Source: Arthrinium phaeospermum (taxonomy: Eukaryota > Ascomycota > Sordariomycetes > Amphisphaeriales > Apiosporaceae). Taken from it: 64,000 nt of DNA. Location: contig QYRS01000005.1 of the NCBI GenBank assembly GCA_006503535.1, forward strand, positions 2,046,001 to 2,110,000, given 5' to 3'. Of this stretch, positions 25,001 to 38,661 are shown piece after piece; position 1 is the stretch's first letter; the number at the start of each line of letters is the position of its first letter. The position numbers and the translations under genes were made by a program. The notes beneath the pieces were generated by a model that was not told the origin of the DNA, ran no database searches, and was given only the letters and a program-made list of their open reading frames with translations.

Positions 25001-28000
25001 TCTTTTCGTCGAATCATCTGCGAACGAGGGGTCTCGACAGTCTCGACGCTCTTCTTCCGTCCGGGCCCAGGAGTCTACGGACGTACTTTTGGACATATTC
25101 GAGAACATAGACGACCCCGACGCATACTATGGACTGCCTACCAGCGCAAGCCTGGACAACGTGTTAGCCCGGCTAGATTACGAAAAGAACGGCAGCAAGA
25201 GCCTTGCTTTCCGTGGAGCACAGCTTGACAGTCGTATTCGTGAAAAAGACCCTCAGGCTAGCTCAGATGGAAGGTACCTCGTTAGCACTCTAAGCAATCT
25301 CGGCCTCGCGGGACTGTCCCACTCCCTTCTGCAGAGCCAACAGAGTCTGCATCCGGATTCCGCGTCCGTTGATAACACGTTCAACAATGCGAGAAGACTT
25401 GAAATATGGAACCTCCCGGCACCACCCATCACGAACAACCCAGCGGCCATATTATACAAAGCATACCAAGGCTGTTATCAGGCTGTCGATATGAGTATTG
25501 CCCGGCAATCCATTTACAGCGGGCTAAAATCGATCATGCGTAATGTTGTCAGTCGTGATATCAGCAAAGCCAACGTTCGTCACAATGTAGCTGTACTGGC
25601 TGCTTTGACTGAGATGGATGATATACTTCACGTGGCTGATGTGACAGAACTTGATGACATTCTGTCTTCGTTCGAGGCTCGATCACACTGGATGAAAAGT
25701 GGAAGGTTGGTTCACCACCATAAACCCATACGAGTTGTTGTGCTAATTTTGATAGGTACGCGGATATTATGCAGATATTATCCTGCAGAGAGACTACGTT
25801 GAGCATGCTGGGTCATACTCTGCCAATCCGGTCTGCGGGTACATTTAGCAAACCTGAGACGAGGCTGGCAGAGGTTAAGTCCATGTTGTTGTCATCCAAC
25901 ATCTATCGTTTCCACCAAGCAACCCAGGAGTCGCTCAAGATTGCGACCATGCTCAACGGTCTTATATCGCCGAGTTCAGAACTTGGCCTTGTCATTGACG
26001 CGGCTGCAAAATTAGAAGCCGCAAATGCGTTGTGGGACCATCAAGAAATGGTTTCCTCGATTCGCATGCTTCAGAGCATCGAGGCGACCTCGGATCTGAA
26101 AAAGCAGACCGTCTTTGTCCAGAGGAGCGACCTTCTTGCAAAGATCGGCCATCAAGTATCGGTCGCCAAACTAGAGAAGCCGGACAATATCCAGAGGAAC
26201 TATCTCCAACCTGCTCTGAAGGAACTTCGAGGTCGAATCGATGGGCAGGAAGCTGGCAAAGTCTATCACCAGTTTGCCATGTTCTGTGACGAGCAGCTCC
26301 AGAACCCGGACAGTCTCGAGGACCTAGCTCGCTTGCAACATCTTCGAAAGGGCAAGAACGACGAGGTGGTGCAACTGAAAGGTCTTGTCGCCAGTGCAAA
26401 GGACTCACAGGTGAAAAGCCGCTATCAGGTCCACTTGGCAAAGGCAAAGCAATGGTTTGACCTTGATGATCAAGAGCTTCGTCGCGTTGAGCAGAGCAGA
26501 AGTGAGTTTGTCCGCCTGAGTTTGGAAAACTACCTCCTTTCGTTGGCTGCCTCGGATGAGCACAACAACGATGCTCTACGGTTTACTGCCTTGTGGCTTG
26601 AGCGTTCCGGCGAGGATATGACGAACGAAGCCGTTAGACGCTATATCGACAAGGTACCGACGCGAAAGTTTGCTGCTCTCATGAATCAGCTCAGTTCCCG
26701 GCTGGTTGACCAGAGCCATCAGTTCCAGAGGTTACTCATTGAGCTTGTATATCGCATCTGCGTTGACCATCCATACCATGGGATGTATCAGATTTGGTCT
26801 GGTATGAGATCTCGTACCAACAACAAGGATGACGTGGCCGTCCTGCGCCAAAGAGCCACCGAGAAAGTAGGAAAGAAGCTCGGTCAAACACAGAATGTGG
26901 CGACTATCTGGACCTCGATCGACAAGACGAGCAAGTCGTACCATATGCTGGCTACCGAACGTGATTCTTCGCGCTATAAAGCAGGGCAGAAAATCGCGAT
27001 CAAAGACTCCAGTGCAGGCTTGCGGCTTCTCCAGGATCTTACCAAGTACCAAATCCCACCGCCCACGATGCAGATAGAGCTGTCTGCCAACAAAGACTAT
27101 TCGCGAGTCCCCTATGTTATCAAATTGGAGGATTCCATGAGCATTGCCTCGGGCGTAAGCGCCCCGAAGATCATTACCCTCGTCGGCAGTAATGGGGAAC
27201 GGTTCAAGCAGTTGGTGAAGGGCGGTTCGGATGATCTTCGCCAAGACGCCATCATGGAGCAGGTGTTTGCGGCTGCTTCCTCGGTCCTCAAGCTGCATAG
27301 GTCCACACAGCAACGGAACCTGGGGATCAGGACCTACAAGGTGCTGCCGCTAACAGCATCATCTGGTCTGATCGAATTCGTCCCGAACACCATTCCGTTC
27401 CATGAATACCTGATGCCAGCGCACGAGCGTTATCATCCGAAGGACTACAAAGGCTCACAGTGCCGGAAGGAGATCTCTCAGGTTCAAAACAAATCGGTTG
27501 AGACGAGAGTGGCTACCTACAAGAAGGTCACTGATCGTTTCCAGCCTGTCATGCGATACTTCTTTATGGAGAACTTCTCTGACCCAGACGAATGGTATGC
27601 CAAACGTACGGCATACACGCGTACCACGGCCGCTATATCGATTCTCGGGCATGTACTGGGTCTAGGCGATCGGCACGGGCACAATATACTGCTAGACTCG
27701 GTGACTGGAGAGGTCGTCCACATCGATCTTGGTGTCGCCTTTGAGATGGGTCGGATCCTCCCGGTCCCAGAACTTGTTCCCTTCCGACTGACACGTGACA
27801 TCGTCGATGGCATGGGCATAACCAAAACCGAAGGTGCATTCCGTCGCTGCTGCGAGTTCACTTTGGACGCCCTGCGGGAAGAGACGTACACGATCATGAC
27901 CATCCTGGATGTGTTGCGTTATGATCCGTTGTACTCGTGGTCGATCAGCCCGGTCCGGATGGCCAAACTCCAAACGCCTCGGACCGACGAGGGAGAGGAA

Positions 28001-28278
28001 GGGCCGACCGATGCCGAGATCGACTCTCGAAAGAAGAGGGGTGTCGTGAACGAGCCCAGCGAAGCAGACCGCGCCCTCGAGGTGGTCAGAAAGAAGCTGA
28101 GCAAGACCTTGAGTGTCACGGCTACCGTCAACGACCTGATTAACCAGGCAACTGATGAAAGGAATCTGGCAGTCCTGTATTCTGGTAAGTTCCTTCCCTT
28201 GCCCCTTTGACTCGAGGGTACCTCTTTACCTAGGCGTTCGTGCTAACCTTTGACATAGGCTGGGCCGCATATGCGTAA
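19085..28278 (+). CDS. TEL1: TEL1, ATM-family PI3K-like protein kinase
   Basis: DNA-damage checkpoint and telomere-maintenance kinase recruited by the MRN/MRX complex. Eight exons: 19085-19133, 19200-19247, 19310-19352, 19399-20793, 20847-21187, 21241-25705, 25756-28184 and 28259-28278. They sum to 8790 nt, giving 2929 residues. The small N-terminal exons give a TAN-like stretch (LKDRQAALDDL). A long HEAT/FAT solenoid follows. The kinase domain is C-terminal, with the catalytic loop GLGDRHGHNILLD near residue 2750, the DFG-equivalent HIDLGVAFEMG, and FRLTRDIVDGMGITKTEG, which is the ATM/TEL1 form and not the ATR/MEC1 form. The FATC tail ends LYSGWAAYA, the last six residues coming from the final 20-nt exon. 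The acceptor of intron 3 is ambiguous (19398 or 19395, a one-residue difference). Orthologues in this class are of very similar length. Confidence 0.95.
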
Positions 28279-28696
28279 AACTTAACATCTTTATAGCTCG
28301 ATACCCCCTGTACTTGTAAATGGTGTTTATATGTTGATAGAAGGGTTTCAATTGTTGGAGGATTATGATGTGCATCTCCTGTACTTAATTTATGTCAACC
28401 ACCACTGGCTTCTACCCCGGAATCGTGCTATATAGGAATGGCACAGGACACAGGGTCACAAAACATATATGTAATTAGAAATACGAATTTTCTCACTCTG
28501 CACCAGGTCCTCGCAGCTATACTACTTACATGTAAGCCCTCACTATCTTGGCTTTTATCGCTTTTATGAGGGAGGTGAAGATAATTCTATGCAGTGATGT
28601 GGTCTTGAGGTAACGGTGATTGGTTTATCGGGTATTGTTGATAATTAATCGAGAAAATCAGCATCTCTGCATGGAATTTCAACTGTTTGTCTCATG
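28279..28696. other. Convergent intergenic region
   Basis: A + T-rich 3' flanks of TEL1 (+) and the VMA22-like gene (-). No gene was seen. Confidence 0.55.
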
Positions 28697-29401
28697 TCAA
28701 ACCGCAACCTCCTCCTTGCTTGCCACATCCTCCGATTTCCTGGCCGTGGCCTCGGCCTTGGCCCGCTTCTTGCGTGCCCTCCGGACCTCGATTTCCACCT
28801 GGGCCATCTCGGCGTTGATACTGACCAGTCTGGGGACGATGTTCTCGACGGCCTGGGCGCTCTGGGCTTGCGCCTGTCGCAGCGGCATCGGCGTGATAAG
28901 GCCGAACCAACGCAAGGGGTCGTTGCTCTTCTTCTTTGCCTTCGGTTCCGGCGTCTTCGGTTCCGTTTCCTTTGCCGAGGAAGCGATTGGTTCGGCTGCT
29001 GCTTCCTCCTCCTCCTTCATTCCTCCTCCTCCTTCCGGCCCTTCCGCCGCCGCCTCCTCCCTGCTGTTGGGGCCACCCTGCGCCACCTTGTCCTCCTCAC
29101 TGGCGACGGCCTCGCTCTTCGAAACGGACGCCTGCGCAGTCTCGTCAACGTCGTCGACTTTGACGACCTCGAAGGTGGGGCAGACGGAGGAGGGGAGCAC
29201 GACGACCCTTCGAGACGCTTGCATGCGGTCATCGTACTGATCCTGGCCGTAGCGCATTCCTCGCTCGGCCGCGAAGTTTGCCCGGGCGAGGTTCTGGTAG
29301 AGGCCCGCCTGCAGCTTGTTCAGCTCGGCGCGCAGGCTGGTGTACTCATGGAGCAGGTGGAGGTACTGCTCCAGGAGGTGGTCTATGGTCCTCTCTTCCA
29401 T
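28697..29401 (-). CDS. VMA22: VMA22/CCDC115-like V-ATPase assembly factor
   Basis: Probable ER-associated chaperone for assembly of the V-ATPase membrane sector. The start at 29401 gives MEERTIDHLLEQYLHLLHEY, a Leu-heptad coiled coil typical of the family N-terminus, followed by LRAELNKLQAGLYQNLARAN. A Glu/Ala/Gly-rich low-complexity middle follows. The C-terminal hallmark is DPLRWFGLITPMPLRQAQ, which matches the DPLRWFGILVP block of CCDC115, then a second coiled coil (RLVSINAEMAQVEIEVRRAR). It is intronless, 234 residues. The open frame extends further upstream without an ATG, so this ATG is preferred. Confidence 0.85.
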   Translation of the reverse strand: MEERTIDHLLEQYLHLLHEYTSLRAELNKLQAGLYQNLARANFAAERGMRYGQDQYDDRMQASRRVVVLPSSVCPTFEVVKVDDVDETAQASVSKSEAVASEEDKVAQGGPNSREEAAAEGPEGGGGMKEEEEAAAEPIASSAKETEPKTPEPKAKKKSNDPLRWFGLITPMPLRQAQAQSAQAVENIVPRLVSINAEMAQVEIEVRRARKKRAKAEATARKSEDVASKEEVAV

Positions 29402-31443
29402 GATGTTGTGTACAGGTTGGGTTGGGTTACACGAGTCCTCCTGGTGATAAGATTCGACCAAAAGTAGTTGGTTGAGACGCAATTTGTCACGTGAATGATT
29501 GCAACGGTGATGTGATGACTGGTTTAGGTATTCACTCCGTACCTACATCACGTACCCCCATGAAGCACGTTGGACGGGCTTGAAGTCCACCCCACCCTTG
29601 CAGCCACAAGATATGTGTGGCTCGTGTAAATCGGCAAGATCCACAGCCACAACATCCTGTCATTCCTCCCGTGCAGTCACCTTCCAATCAATCAATCGTT
29701 GAAAAAGAAGTTGGGTGGTGAGTACATTAGTCTCGCTTCTATTTAAATCAGACGAATCCGATCATGCCCGGCGCGCGCAAACATTTGCGTGTGACAAATC
29801 TCATTTGACGCCATTCAGGAACGAAGTCAGGGTCACGAATTGATAGGGAACACAGATCAGCCACCGAGCCGAGATACGCAGGTACCTTGATTGGGCCTTG
29901 CTTGTTTTTGGGGAGGGGTTTCTTCGTTTCAGGAGCCTGTAGAAAAACCACGCTGGGTTGAGTGACGAGATCCCGAAGATGATCTTTCAGGGCGTGGGAG
30001 GCAGGGATCGCGAGGGTTGTCAACGTCACTCTCGTCCGTTTTTCTTCAGCGTTCCCTTACATTCCCGATCACGCAGAGTTGCAACACAACTACAAACTAC
30101 CTAGTTGGCTGGCTGGTTGGGCTCTACCGAATGAGTCCCTTGTGCCCGGGCTTGACTTGACTCCTGAGAGCTGCAGCAGGACAGGGCATTGCGTGCTACG
30201 TAATTCGTTCATGAGAGTGCAACGGAATGCTGCTGTCGTAGCACAAATGACATCGCCGTCTTCCCCCTCACCCAGTTGGACCAACGCCTTGAGGTTGCCT
30301 TGCAGATAGTCTGAGTTGTCCGGCATGTGTCAGGCAATATTCGAAGGCTTCTTCTAGTCGTCTAGCGGGAACTTGCACCACCTTCCACACCGGCAAACCT
30401 CAACCGTGTGCTGGAAGATACCCCTGGCAGAGGACCCCTAGGCCAACGTCTAGTGCTACTCAACTCACCAAACCTTTGGGTTGATCTCCAGCTAAGTATG
30501 AGCAATAGCGATGATGCAAGAGGGAGGCCATGAATCATGTACGGTAGTGCTGCCAGTGGCGGCCCCGGGCAGTTCCCTAAAAGTCCAACATGGGATGGAG
30601 AAACGCCTGTAGTCACTAAGCCGTCTGATGTTGACGCCAAATGGCTGCGCTGCAAACATGTAGTCAGCTCCTGCAGTGCAGTGCAGTGGTGATGAAAAGG
30701 GTCCCTTCTTGTCGGTAACGACATCCGTCGTCTGATTATTGCAACACAACCTGCAAGGACTGAGCTCCGAACATGCGTAAGCCAACTTTTTGCCAACCTA
30801 ACACCAACAGTAACGGGGCCGGGGTTAGGCGACGGATTGCAGCAGAAGAAGAGCGGCTCAGCCAATCCCACGACGCAATCAGTACCTCCGGATATGTGAC
30901 GAGGCCATGCCCCCCGACGAATTCTAAAGATATGAACAATTTACGGCGCTGGTGTTTGGCTGGCCAGCCTTTCTGGGGGTTGTGTTGTTGGCCAGCTGCT
31001 ATTGTTTTCTTGAGCTTGGGCAAAGGCTAAATAAAAAAAAGGCGACGTGCTGATCACCCGCCAACCAATCGCTTGACTCGGCCCCGTACAGTACTAACGA
31101 GGGAACGGCGAGACTCAGAGACGGAGAAACCTCCAGGATGTGCATCCATGCCCATGTCAATGCCCATGTGTCTTTGAAATAAAGGAAGGATTGAGGCCGA
31201 GCAGGGCTCGCCAGAAGGCCTGCGCTCCCCGACAATGTAGTCTTTGCGTTTCATTTCGAGTCCCTGCCGCTAGTATCTTTCTATCGATGGTATATTTCCG
31301 AATGGAGATCAAGAAGAGGTTAGGGGAATTGTTAGCGACCATGTTGGTTAGGTGAGCGGCTATCATCCGCGGGAGAAAGAACCCTGCGATGGCCCTCTAT
31401 CTGCCTACATAGGCCTAGGCGTGCAGTGGTGGCAGCAGCAGTA

Positions 31444-31468
31444 GGCAGGCAGGCAGGCAGGCAGGCAG
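31444..31468 (+). repeat. (GGCA)n microsatellite
   Basis: About six perfect GGCA units in a gene-free region. Confidence 0.95.
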
Positions 31469-31490
31469 TGGTGAGGGAGATACCTTGTCG

Positions 31491-31520
31491 GGCTTGAGAG
31501 GGATTGAGAGGGATTGAGAA
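31491..31520 (+). repeat. Three 10-bp units of GGATTGAGAG type
   Basis: Consecutive decamers GGCTTGAGAG, GGATTGAGAG and GGATTGAGAA. Confidence 0.85.
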
Positions 31521-32429
31521 GTTCGAGCGAGAAAATTGGCAGGCGGCAGCATGTTCTGAACAAGCAAGGTCGGAATCCGGGGCCACATGCAACTCAGAGA
31601 CGTCCGGGCTTCGTTTTTTTCCCCTCGTTATTTTAATTTTTTTCCTCCCCTCGTCTCGGCCTCGACTCCTTTCCAGACCTTGGCCCTTTCGAGTAGGTTG
31701 GGAACGCCTCCAACCATCCCGAAATTTCCTTTTCCAACATTGGGGCATGTGGTTGTCCTGCTCATATCAGATTGACACAACCCAAGCTGCTGCCACAGGG
31801 GTACAGAGTAGGCCACTGGTAGCAGATTTTATCAAGGTGGCTGCAAACCACCCTCACCAAGTAGGTACCCTCCCCCGCCTGCCATGGCATGGGATAGGCG
31901 CGTAATGAAGAGCATATGTCATGCATGCAGGCAGAGACGAGTATGATCTGATGATGGCGGCTGCTATTCTTACAGGTCAACAATATATCCCGAGCTTACA
32001 TGCATGTTCTTTGATGATTGAAAATGAAGAAAAGGCTGCAGTGATAACAATACTTGGAATGTGCTGTAGGGTATGTATGCAATTGTGTGTAAGTGGTTTG
32101 ACGCGTTTTCTCGGGCGGCATGTGCCGGTAACGCGATCTTGGAACCACCACCCGGATCGGGACCCTATTTGTACACGGGATATATACGACGCAGCACAAC
32201 GCAGGATATATAAATACACAATTGCACATAAAGCCGAGGTCACAGTGGATAGGCTGACTCTGGCGTCAAGCGGGAGCCAGATACGAGGCGTTGCTGGGTC
32301 TCTTCACCGACACATTGCAGAATAGGTAGGTATACGGATACTACGGTTATCGTTCGTTATGCACTGCGATTCGAAGCTACTACCTACTACGTGCGTGCAC
32401 ACGATAGATGCTGTAGATAGATAGGTCGT

Positions 32430-32444
32430 GTATGTATGTATGTA
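32430..32444 (+). repeat. (GTAT)n microsatellite
   Basis: Short run of GTAT units in the CDC42 upstream region. Confidence 0.85.
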
Positions 32445-32876
32445 CCTGCTGCCGATGTACTTTGGCTGGAAGCTACAGTACAGGACCAACTCAAACAGCA
32501 GTTTCCCGATCCGAGTGGGCGGGAAAGAAGTCAATCTAGCGAGGCTGAGCCAACATCTTGCAGGACTATGCAAAATCTTGTGTCTTGAGACTGGGAATTG
32601 TCGTCATCCTCTCATCCCAAGTTGGTCCCCTGATTTTTGCTTCCCACCACCCCCTCTTGGACACGACTGCTGGGTGCCACTTGAATCTACATCAACCAAG
32701 CCGAGAGCTCTGACTGACCTTCTCATGTGTTTGCTGTCCCACTAAACAACACCCATCCAAGATTTGATTTGACTGATCCATCCATCGGCTTGTCTCGCAA
32801 GGGAAGATTACGGCAACTGCAAGCCTGCAATAATAAAGACCCCAGCCTCTGCCTACTTACAAGTAAAGGTGGGTTT

Positions 32877-32895
32877 CTGTCTGTCTGTCTGTCTG
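32877..32895 (+). repeat. (TCTG)n microsatellite
   Basis: Nearly five TCTG units in the CDC42 upstream region. Confidence 0.9.
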
Positions 32896-33944
32896 GACTC
32901 TGGACGGTCGGTACATGCATCAATCCCAATGCACTCTGCACGTTCACTGAATTAGTATTATTATTATTCCCAGCCTGCCTCGCTGCTACTACATGCACCC
33001 AAGCTACCTACCCTCGACTCCTAGCTTTAGTGCACGCACACCTCCTGCTCCTGTGGTCCTCCTCTTGCTCTTCCACCAAACCCACTACCTAACACCACTA
33101 ACCCACTCGCACATCCAGTCCCGTCCTGCCTAGGCCTCCATAGGTACCTACTCTCGGGACTTCTCTTGATTGATTGGGGATACCTAACTGGCGGTACCTA
33201 CGCTCTCGCTGCCCGTCTCCCTTTCCCTCTCTCTTGCCTTCACTCTTGGTTTGCATTACAACACCAACCGCAACGCCTGATTGACAAGTGTGCACTGGCT
33301 TACTCCCCGGCCTAATTGTGACATTGCCTACTACCTACCACGGCCAATTTCCTCCCACCCCCCCTTCCCTCTCGTGCACCCTCTGATTTCCCGTCTTGGA
33401 CACAGTGCTGCTTCGTCGAGCGAGGGACTTTTTCTTCTGCCTCTGCCAATACCACCATCCTCCTCCCCTTCCCATACAATCATTTCTGGCCGTTTTATTT
33501 GTCGAGTATTGCCGCCCTCGACCAGTCTCCGTGACAAGACCACTACGTACTCCCAGCCTTCTTACGGTCTGAGACAACGGGCGCGAGAAGACCCCCCCTC
33601 TTGAAGGAATTGTTTCTCTTGCTCCGCACAGCGACTTGGGCCAACCCAGCACAGCACTCCAGCACGAGCACCACCAAGCACCAACCAAACCAAAAGCACA
33701 ACGCAGCCATTGGCAAGGACAGGACCCATTTAACTGCGCCCAGAACGTCAGCCTCAAAGCAGCCATCGCAGGAACAACTGCATCCCGTTCTTCAAGCCAA
33801 AAGCTCCTCGGCTCCCACTATCGCTTCCCCAGAGACACCCCGTTAACTCTCGCGATAAGGAGTTCGATCATCCATACTTTTTTCCAGTAGGGTCTTCCTG
33901 CATACCTTTTCTGCTCCTTTACAGGAGCACATCGGCTGGACAAG

Positions 33945-35018
<1,074 letters not shown>

Positions 35019-37221
35019 GGGATGGCATGGGTTTCTTGAGCATGCGATTTTGTTCTCGCACCGAGGAGATAATAAACAACGGTGCCGAGACCGAGTTCGC
35101 GGGCTTGTTTACCTTGGCGTCTTCCAAGCCACTTTTGATTTTTCACCATCACAGCGATCTAGACTTGGGAGGGAGACCTGCGGTTTTTTGTGAAGGGTTT
35201 TCAGGAGTAAACCTGCCGGAGAAAACAGAGATACCATTACGAAGGAAGATAGGTGCTTCTTGAGGCGCAGCCGTTGCATACCTTTTCGGGTGGCCTCTAC
35301 AGGTAGGGGCAGCGATGGGTTCCTCGCCTAAAGAAGGAAAAAAGAGTCGGCCCCTCGAGGATGGAAAGAATTCGAAAGAAAGAGTGGTGATCTGAGGGCA
35401 TTCTTTTTTTTGTGGCCGGGTAGATACCATGCTCTGTCTACTCTTCCTCCCTTCCCCATCACCAGGCAGAGTGAAGTCAGATTCACCAGGCCCCCCCATT
35501 TTTCAAGCGGCACAACAACATGTACCTAGGGAGTAGAGAGCAGCAGGAGATTCCACAGATGCAAAGCGCAGTTTCGATAGGACAGTTTGGCGATTTGGAG
35601 TGCATCTGAAATTGAGTGTTTTTTAAAACCCATGCCAAAGCTCGCTCACGCGATCTATTGCAATGAAAATCGAGTATGACGTCTCACGGCACAAGTCTAT
35701 GGGAGCTAGAGACTGGCAATTGTTTATTAGGTGGATTTGGCCACTCCTCTGATGTTACATTTCAGCGAAAAACACATGGCAGACACACCTATTATTCATG
35801 CCCAGATATACATACATACCCAGCTACCCGCTGTGCTTTAACAGAGGCAACCATTTATATATCAATATCAATACGGATTCGCGATGACTCTGGTTACTTG
35901 CTATCCTGCTAACAAACAATACGGGACTGGACTCGTCAGCTTGCCTGGGTTTCAGGCCTGTCATCCACCCTCCCTTTTCGAAGCTTTAATTTTGACAGGC
36001 TTCTGTAACATTCCCTCGACGACAATCCGATGCCGGTTGGGTCTGATCCAAGCGCTAGTGCAGCCGGCATGAACCATTGACACCCGACCACCCCAAAAAA
36101 TGCATTGGCAGCATGGGGAAAACGGCGGATTTATTGCAAGGAAAATCGGGACTCGCCGTACAATTGTTCGACGACAGCGACAATGCCATTGATTGGCATT
36201 GACATGGGGACCTCCCTCCCTTTTTCTCAGACGGCACGTGATGCGACGTCACCCAAAATGGGTTATGACCTATCGTTTCCCGACAAGTTCAACAACCTCA
36301 AGCTTGGCCAGCAGCCGCTTATTAGAAGAGACTGCTCACAACTGACTGGTGTTCCCGATTCCCTCTTTCTTACTCTCTGTCGGCCACGCCCCGAAACCCG
36401 TTAGTTGCACAAGGGAAAAGAGAACGAAATCCACCCTCCAGGGCCAGAGTGTAAGCTCCGGAACGGAGGCAGAGAGCCCACATGGAAACAGGACCCAGCC
36501 AATGGCATGCCAAACCGAGGGCCAGCTTATCTATGCTGGCTATTCCATAATGTCAACTCCTCCTTGACGACCTCCTCTCAATGCGCGCGGAGTAACGCAC
36601 CCACACAAAAGGGCAGCAGGATGACGACGGCTGTCGGTCCTTAGTAACGAATAATACCATGAGCTAACACCAACACTTGCTTTACTCGCCGGCCGCCCTC
36701 CACCCATCTACATATATGTGCGTGTATCCATCTGTCTACTTACTATCTGACTATCTAGCTACCCCATGCGCCTACACCACACTAGCCAAGCACCCTACTT
36801 AGCCAGAGCGGCACTTTGGTCATATGACCTACTATTTGCATTACCTATTATTCATTGTGGTCAGGAATCGGAGGGGGATTGGAGAGAGCCGTTGGCGGAA
36901 GGTCTGCTTGGGATATGTATCCCAGGTTGGACCTGCCGGGTTCGGTATCGACCTCTTTCTTGCCAAGACTAACGTCGGGCATGACTAGTATAGCTTTTGA
37001 CTACACGTTACTACATACCTATCTCTATCGCTATCTATATATCTATAGCCATTCAAAGGGGGCTCCTAATAAATAACTATATCTATCCTACTGCTTGCTT
37101 CCCTTTTTTCCTTGCTTCCCCCTCCCCTTGGTTGGCGAGTCTTATAGAACTTCACCCCTTTCGGTATTGTCTAGCTGCACTGCGTGTGAGTGTGCCCAAA
37201 ACACGCATTGTCATCATCATT
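35019..37221. other. Intergenic region, CDC42 3' flank and agmatinase promoter
   Basis: 2.2 kb without a supported gene. The stretch near 36720-37080 is rich in short TATC/CTAT-type repeats. No tRNA or conserved domain was recognised. Confidence 0.5.
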
Positions 37222-38661
37222 ATGAGGTATACGTCGATATTCAGTTTGGCTCTGGCCTGCTGCCACTCCGCCACGGTGCTCGCTTGCGGTGGCCATAAGC
37301 ATGGCGATCGTGAATGGACGCAAGCGGAGCTCGATGAGTTGGAGCGAAAATGGGGGACCGAGGTAAGTGACCACCGCCCAACGGTGTTTTCCACGCTGCC
37401 GCCCATGGAGGAGGGATGCGTGAGATTCGCGGCCGACGTCTTGCATGAGCTAGGGATTGGATCTCACGATGGGCACATTCTCCCCTTTCTGCTATGGCGG
37501 CATCATGCTTTTGGGAATTGCATCACTAACTTGGTTGTAGTTTGGTTATACGGGCATCGGATCGTTTGCTCACTTGAAGCACGCGAAGTGCCTGACTACC
37601 CCAAGTGAGCATTACGATATTGCCATCATTGGAGCTCCTTTCGATACTGCCGTGAGCTACCGGCCAGGTAAGCAGCTCCCTCCGCTGTAGTATTATTGAT
37701 AAGCTGCATGAACTAACAATGACCAAAAATAGGAGCTCGCTTTGGCCCCCGCGCCATCCGGCAAGCCTCGTCACGCCAGACGTCGTTCCGGGGCTACAAT
37801 CAGCGGGCCAACATCAACCCGTACGCCAACTGGGCGACCATCCTCGACTGCGGCGACATCCCCGTCAGCCCGTTCGACAACGCGCTGGCCCTCACGCAAA
37901 TGACCGAGGCCTTCGCCGAGCTGGGCAACCGCGCGCCCGTCTCGACCCGGCATCTCAGCCGGCCCAAGCTGATCACGCTGGGCGGCGACCACTCGCTGGC
38001 GCTGCCGGCGCTCCGGGCCCTGCGCGAGTACTACGGCCCGGGCCTGCGCGTGCTGCACTTCGACGCCCACCTCGACACCTGGCACCCGGACAAGTACCCC
38101 TCGGCGTGGCCCAGCACCCAGGCCCGCTTCAACCACGGCTCCATGTTCTGGCTGGCGGGCCAGGAGGGGCTGGTGTCCAACTCGTCGTCCCGGCCCAACG
38201 TGCACGCGGGGCTCCGCACGCGCCTCTCGGGCCTGGACGACTACGTCGACGACGACGCCCAGAACTGGCACCGCATCGTCAGCGACGACATGGACGACCT
38301 CGGCACCCGCGGCGTCATCGACCGGATCATGGAGACCCTGGGCACCGAGGACCCGGTCTACCTGTCGCTGGATATCGATGTGCTGGACCCCGCGTTCGCG
38401 CCGGGCACCGGCACCCCCGAGCCCGGCGGCTGGACTACGCGCGAGTTGATCCGGGTGTTGCGCGGGATCGAAGGGTTGAACCTCGTGGGGGCCGACGTGG
38501 TGGAGGTGTCGCCGGCGTACCAGGGCGCTGGGGAGGAGACGGCGCTCGCGGCGGCGCAGGTTGTGTTTGAGGTGCTGAGTTCTATGGTCAAGAAGGGGGC
38601 GGCGCAGGTTAAGGGGAAGGAGGGGGCGAAGGTGGAGGAGGCGGGACGGGATGAGCTGTGA
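37222..38661 (+). CDS. Secretory-type agmatinase/arginase-family ureohydrolase
   Basis: Manganese enzyme predicted to hydrolyse agmatine to putrescine and urea. Three exons (37222-37362, 37541-37667, 37733-38661) with introns of 178 and 65 bp; the sum is 1197 nt, giving 398 residues. All metal-site motifs are present: [16 protein letters not shown] and [22 protein letters not shown]; the N-terminal ARFGPRAIR motif follows the second junction. The agmatinase block [18 protein letters not shown] favours agmatinase over arginase. The first 22 residues form a probable signal peptide with a hydrophobic core and a VLA-C cleavage-like site. The C-terminus is a Lys/Glu-rich tail ending GRDEL, an ER-retrieval-like tetrapeptide. 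Location in the ER lumen is therefore inferred; substrate specificity is by family only. Confidence 0.9.

Larger units (their letters stand above)
29402..33944. other. Long gene-poor region between VMA22 and CDC42
   Basis: 4.5 kb between divergent genes, without a convincing coding gene. It contains several short tandem repeats (listed separately) and, from about 33000 to 33940, a C/T-rich stretch that is probably the CDC42 promoter and leader. A 93-codon minus-strand frame at 29748-30029 lacks an ATG and shows no recognisable domain. Confidence 0.5.

Noticed and set aside
27655..27850. Assignment of the large kinase to ATR/MEC1
   Set aside because: FRLTRDIVDGMGITKTEG and the LYSGWAAYA tail are of the ATM/TEL1 type.
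28620..29467. Long plus-strand frames opposite VMA22
   Set aside because: They are antisense shadows of the minus-strand gene, which has the recognisable DPLRWFG block and coiled coils.
29748..30029. 93-codon minus-strand frame as a small gene
   Set aside because: Begins with GTG, has no ATG and no recognisable domain.
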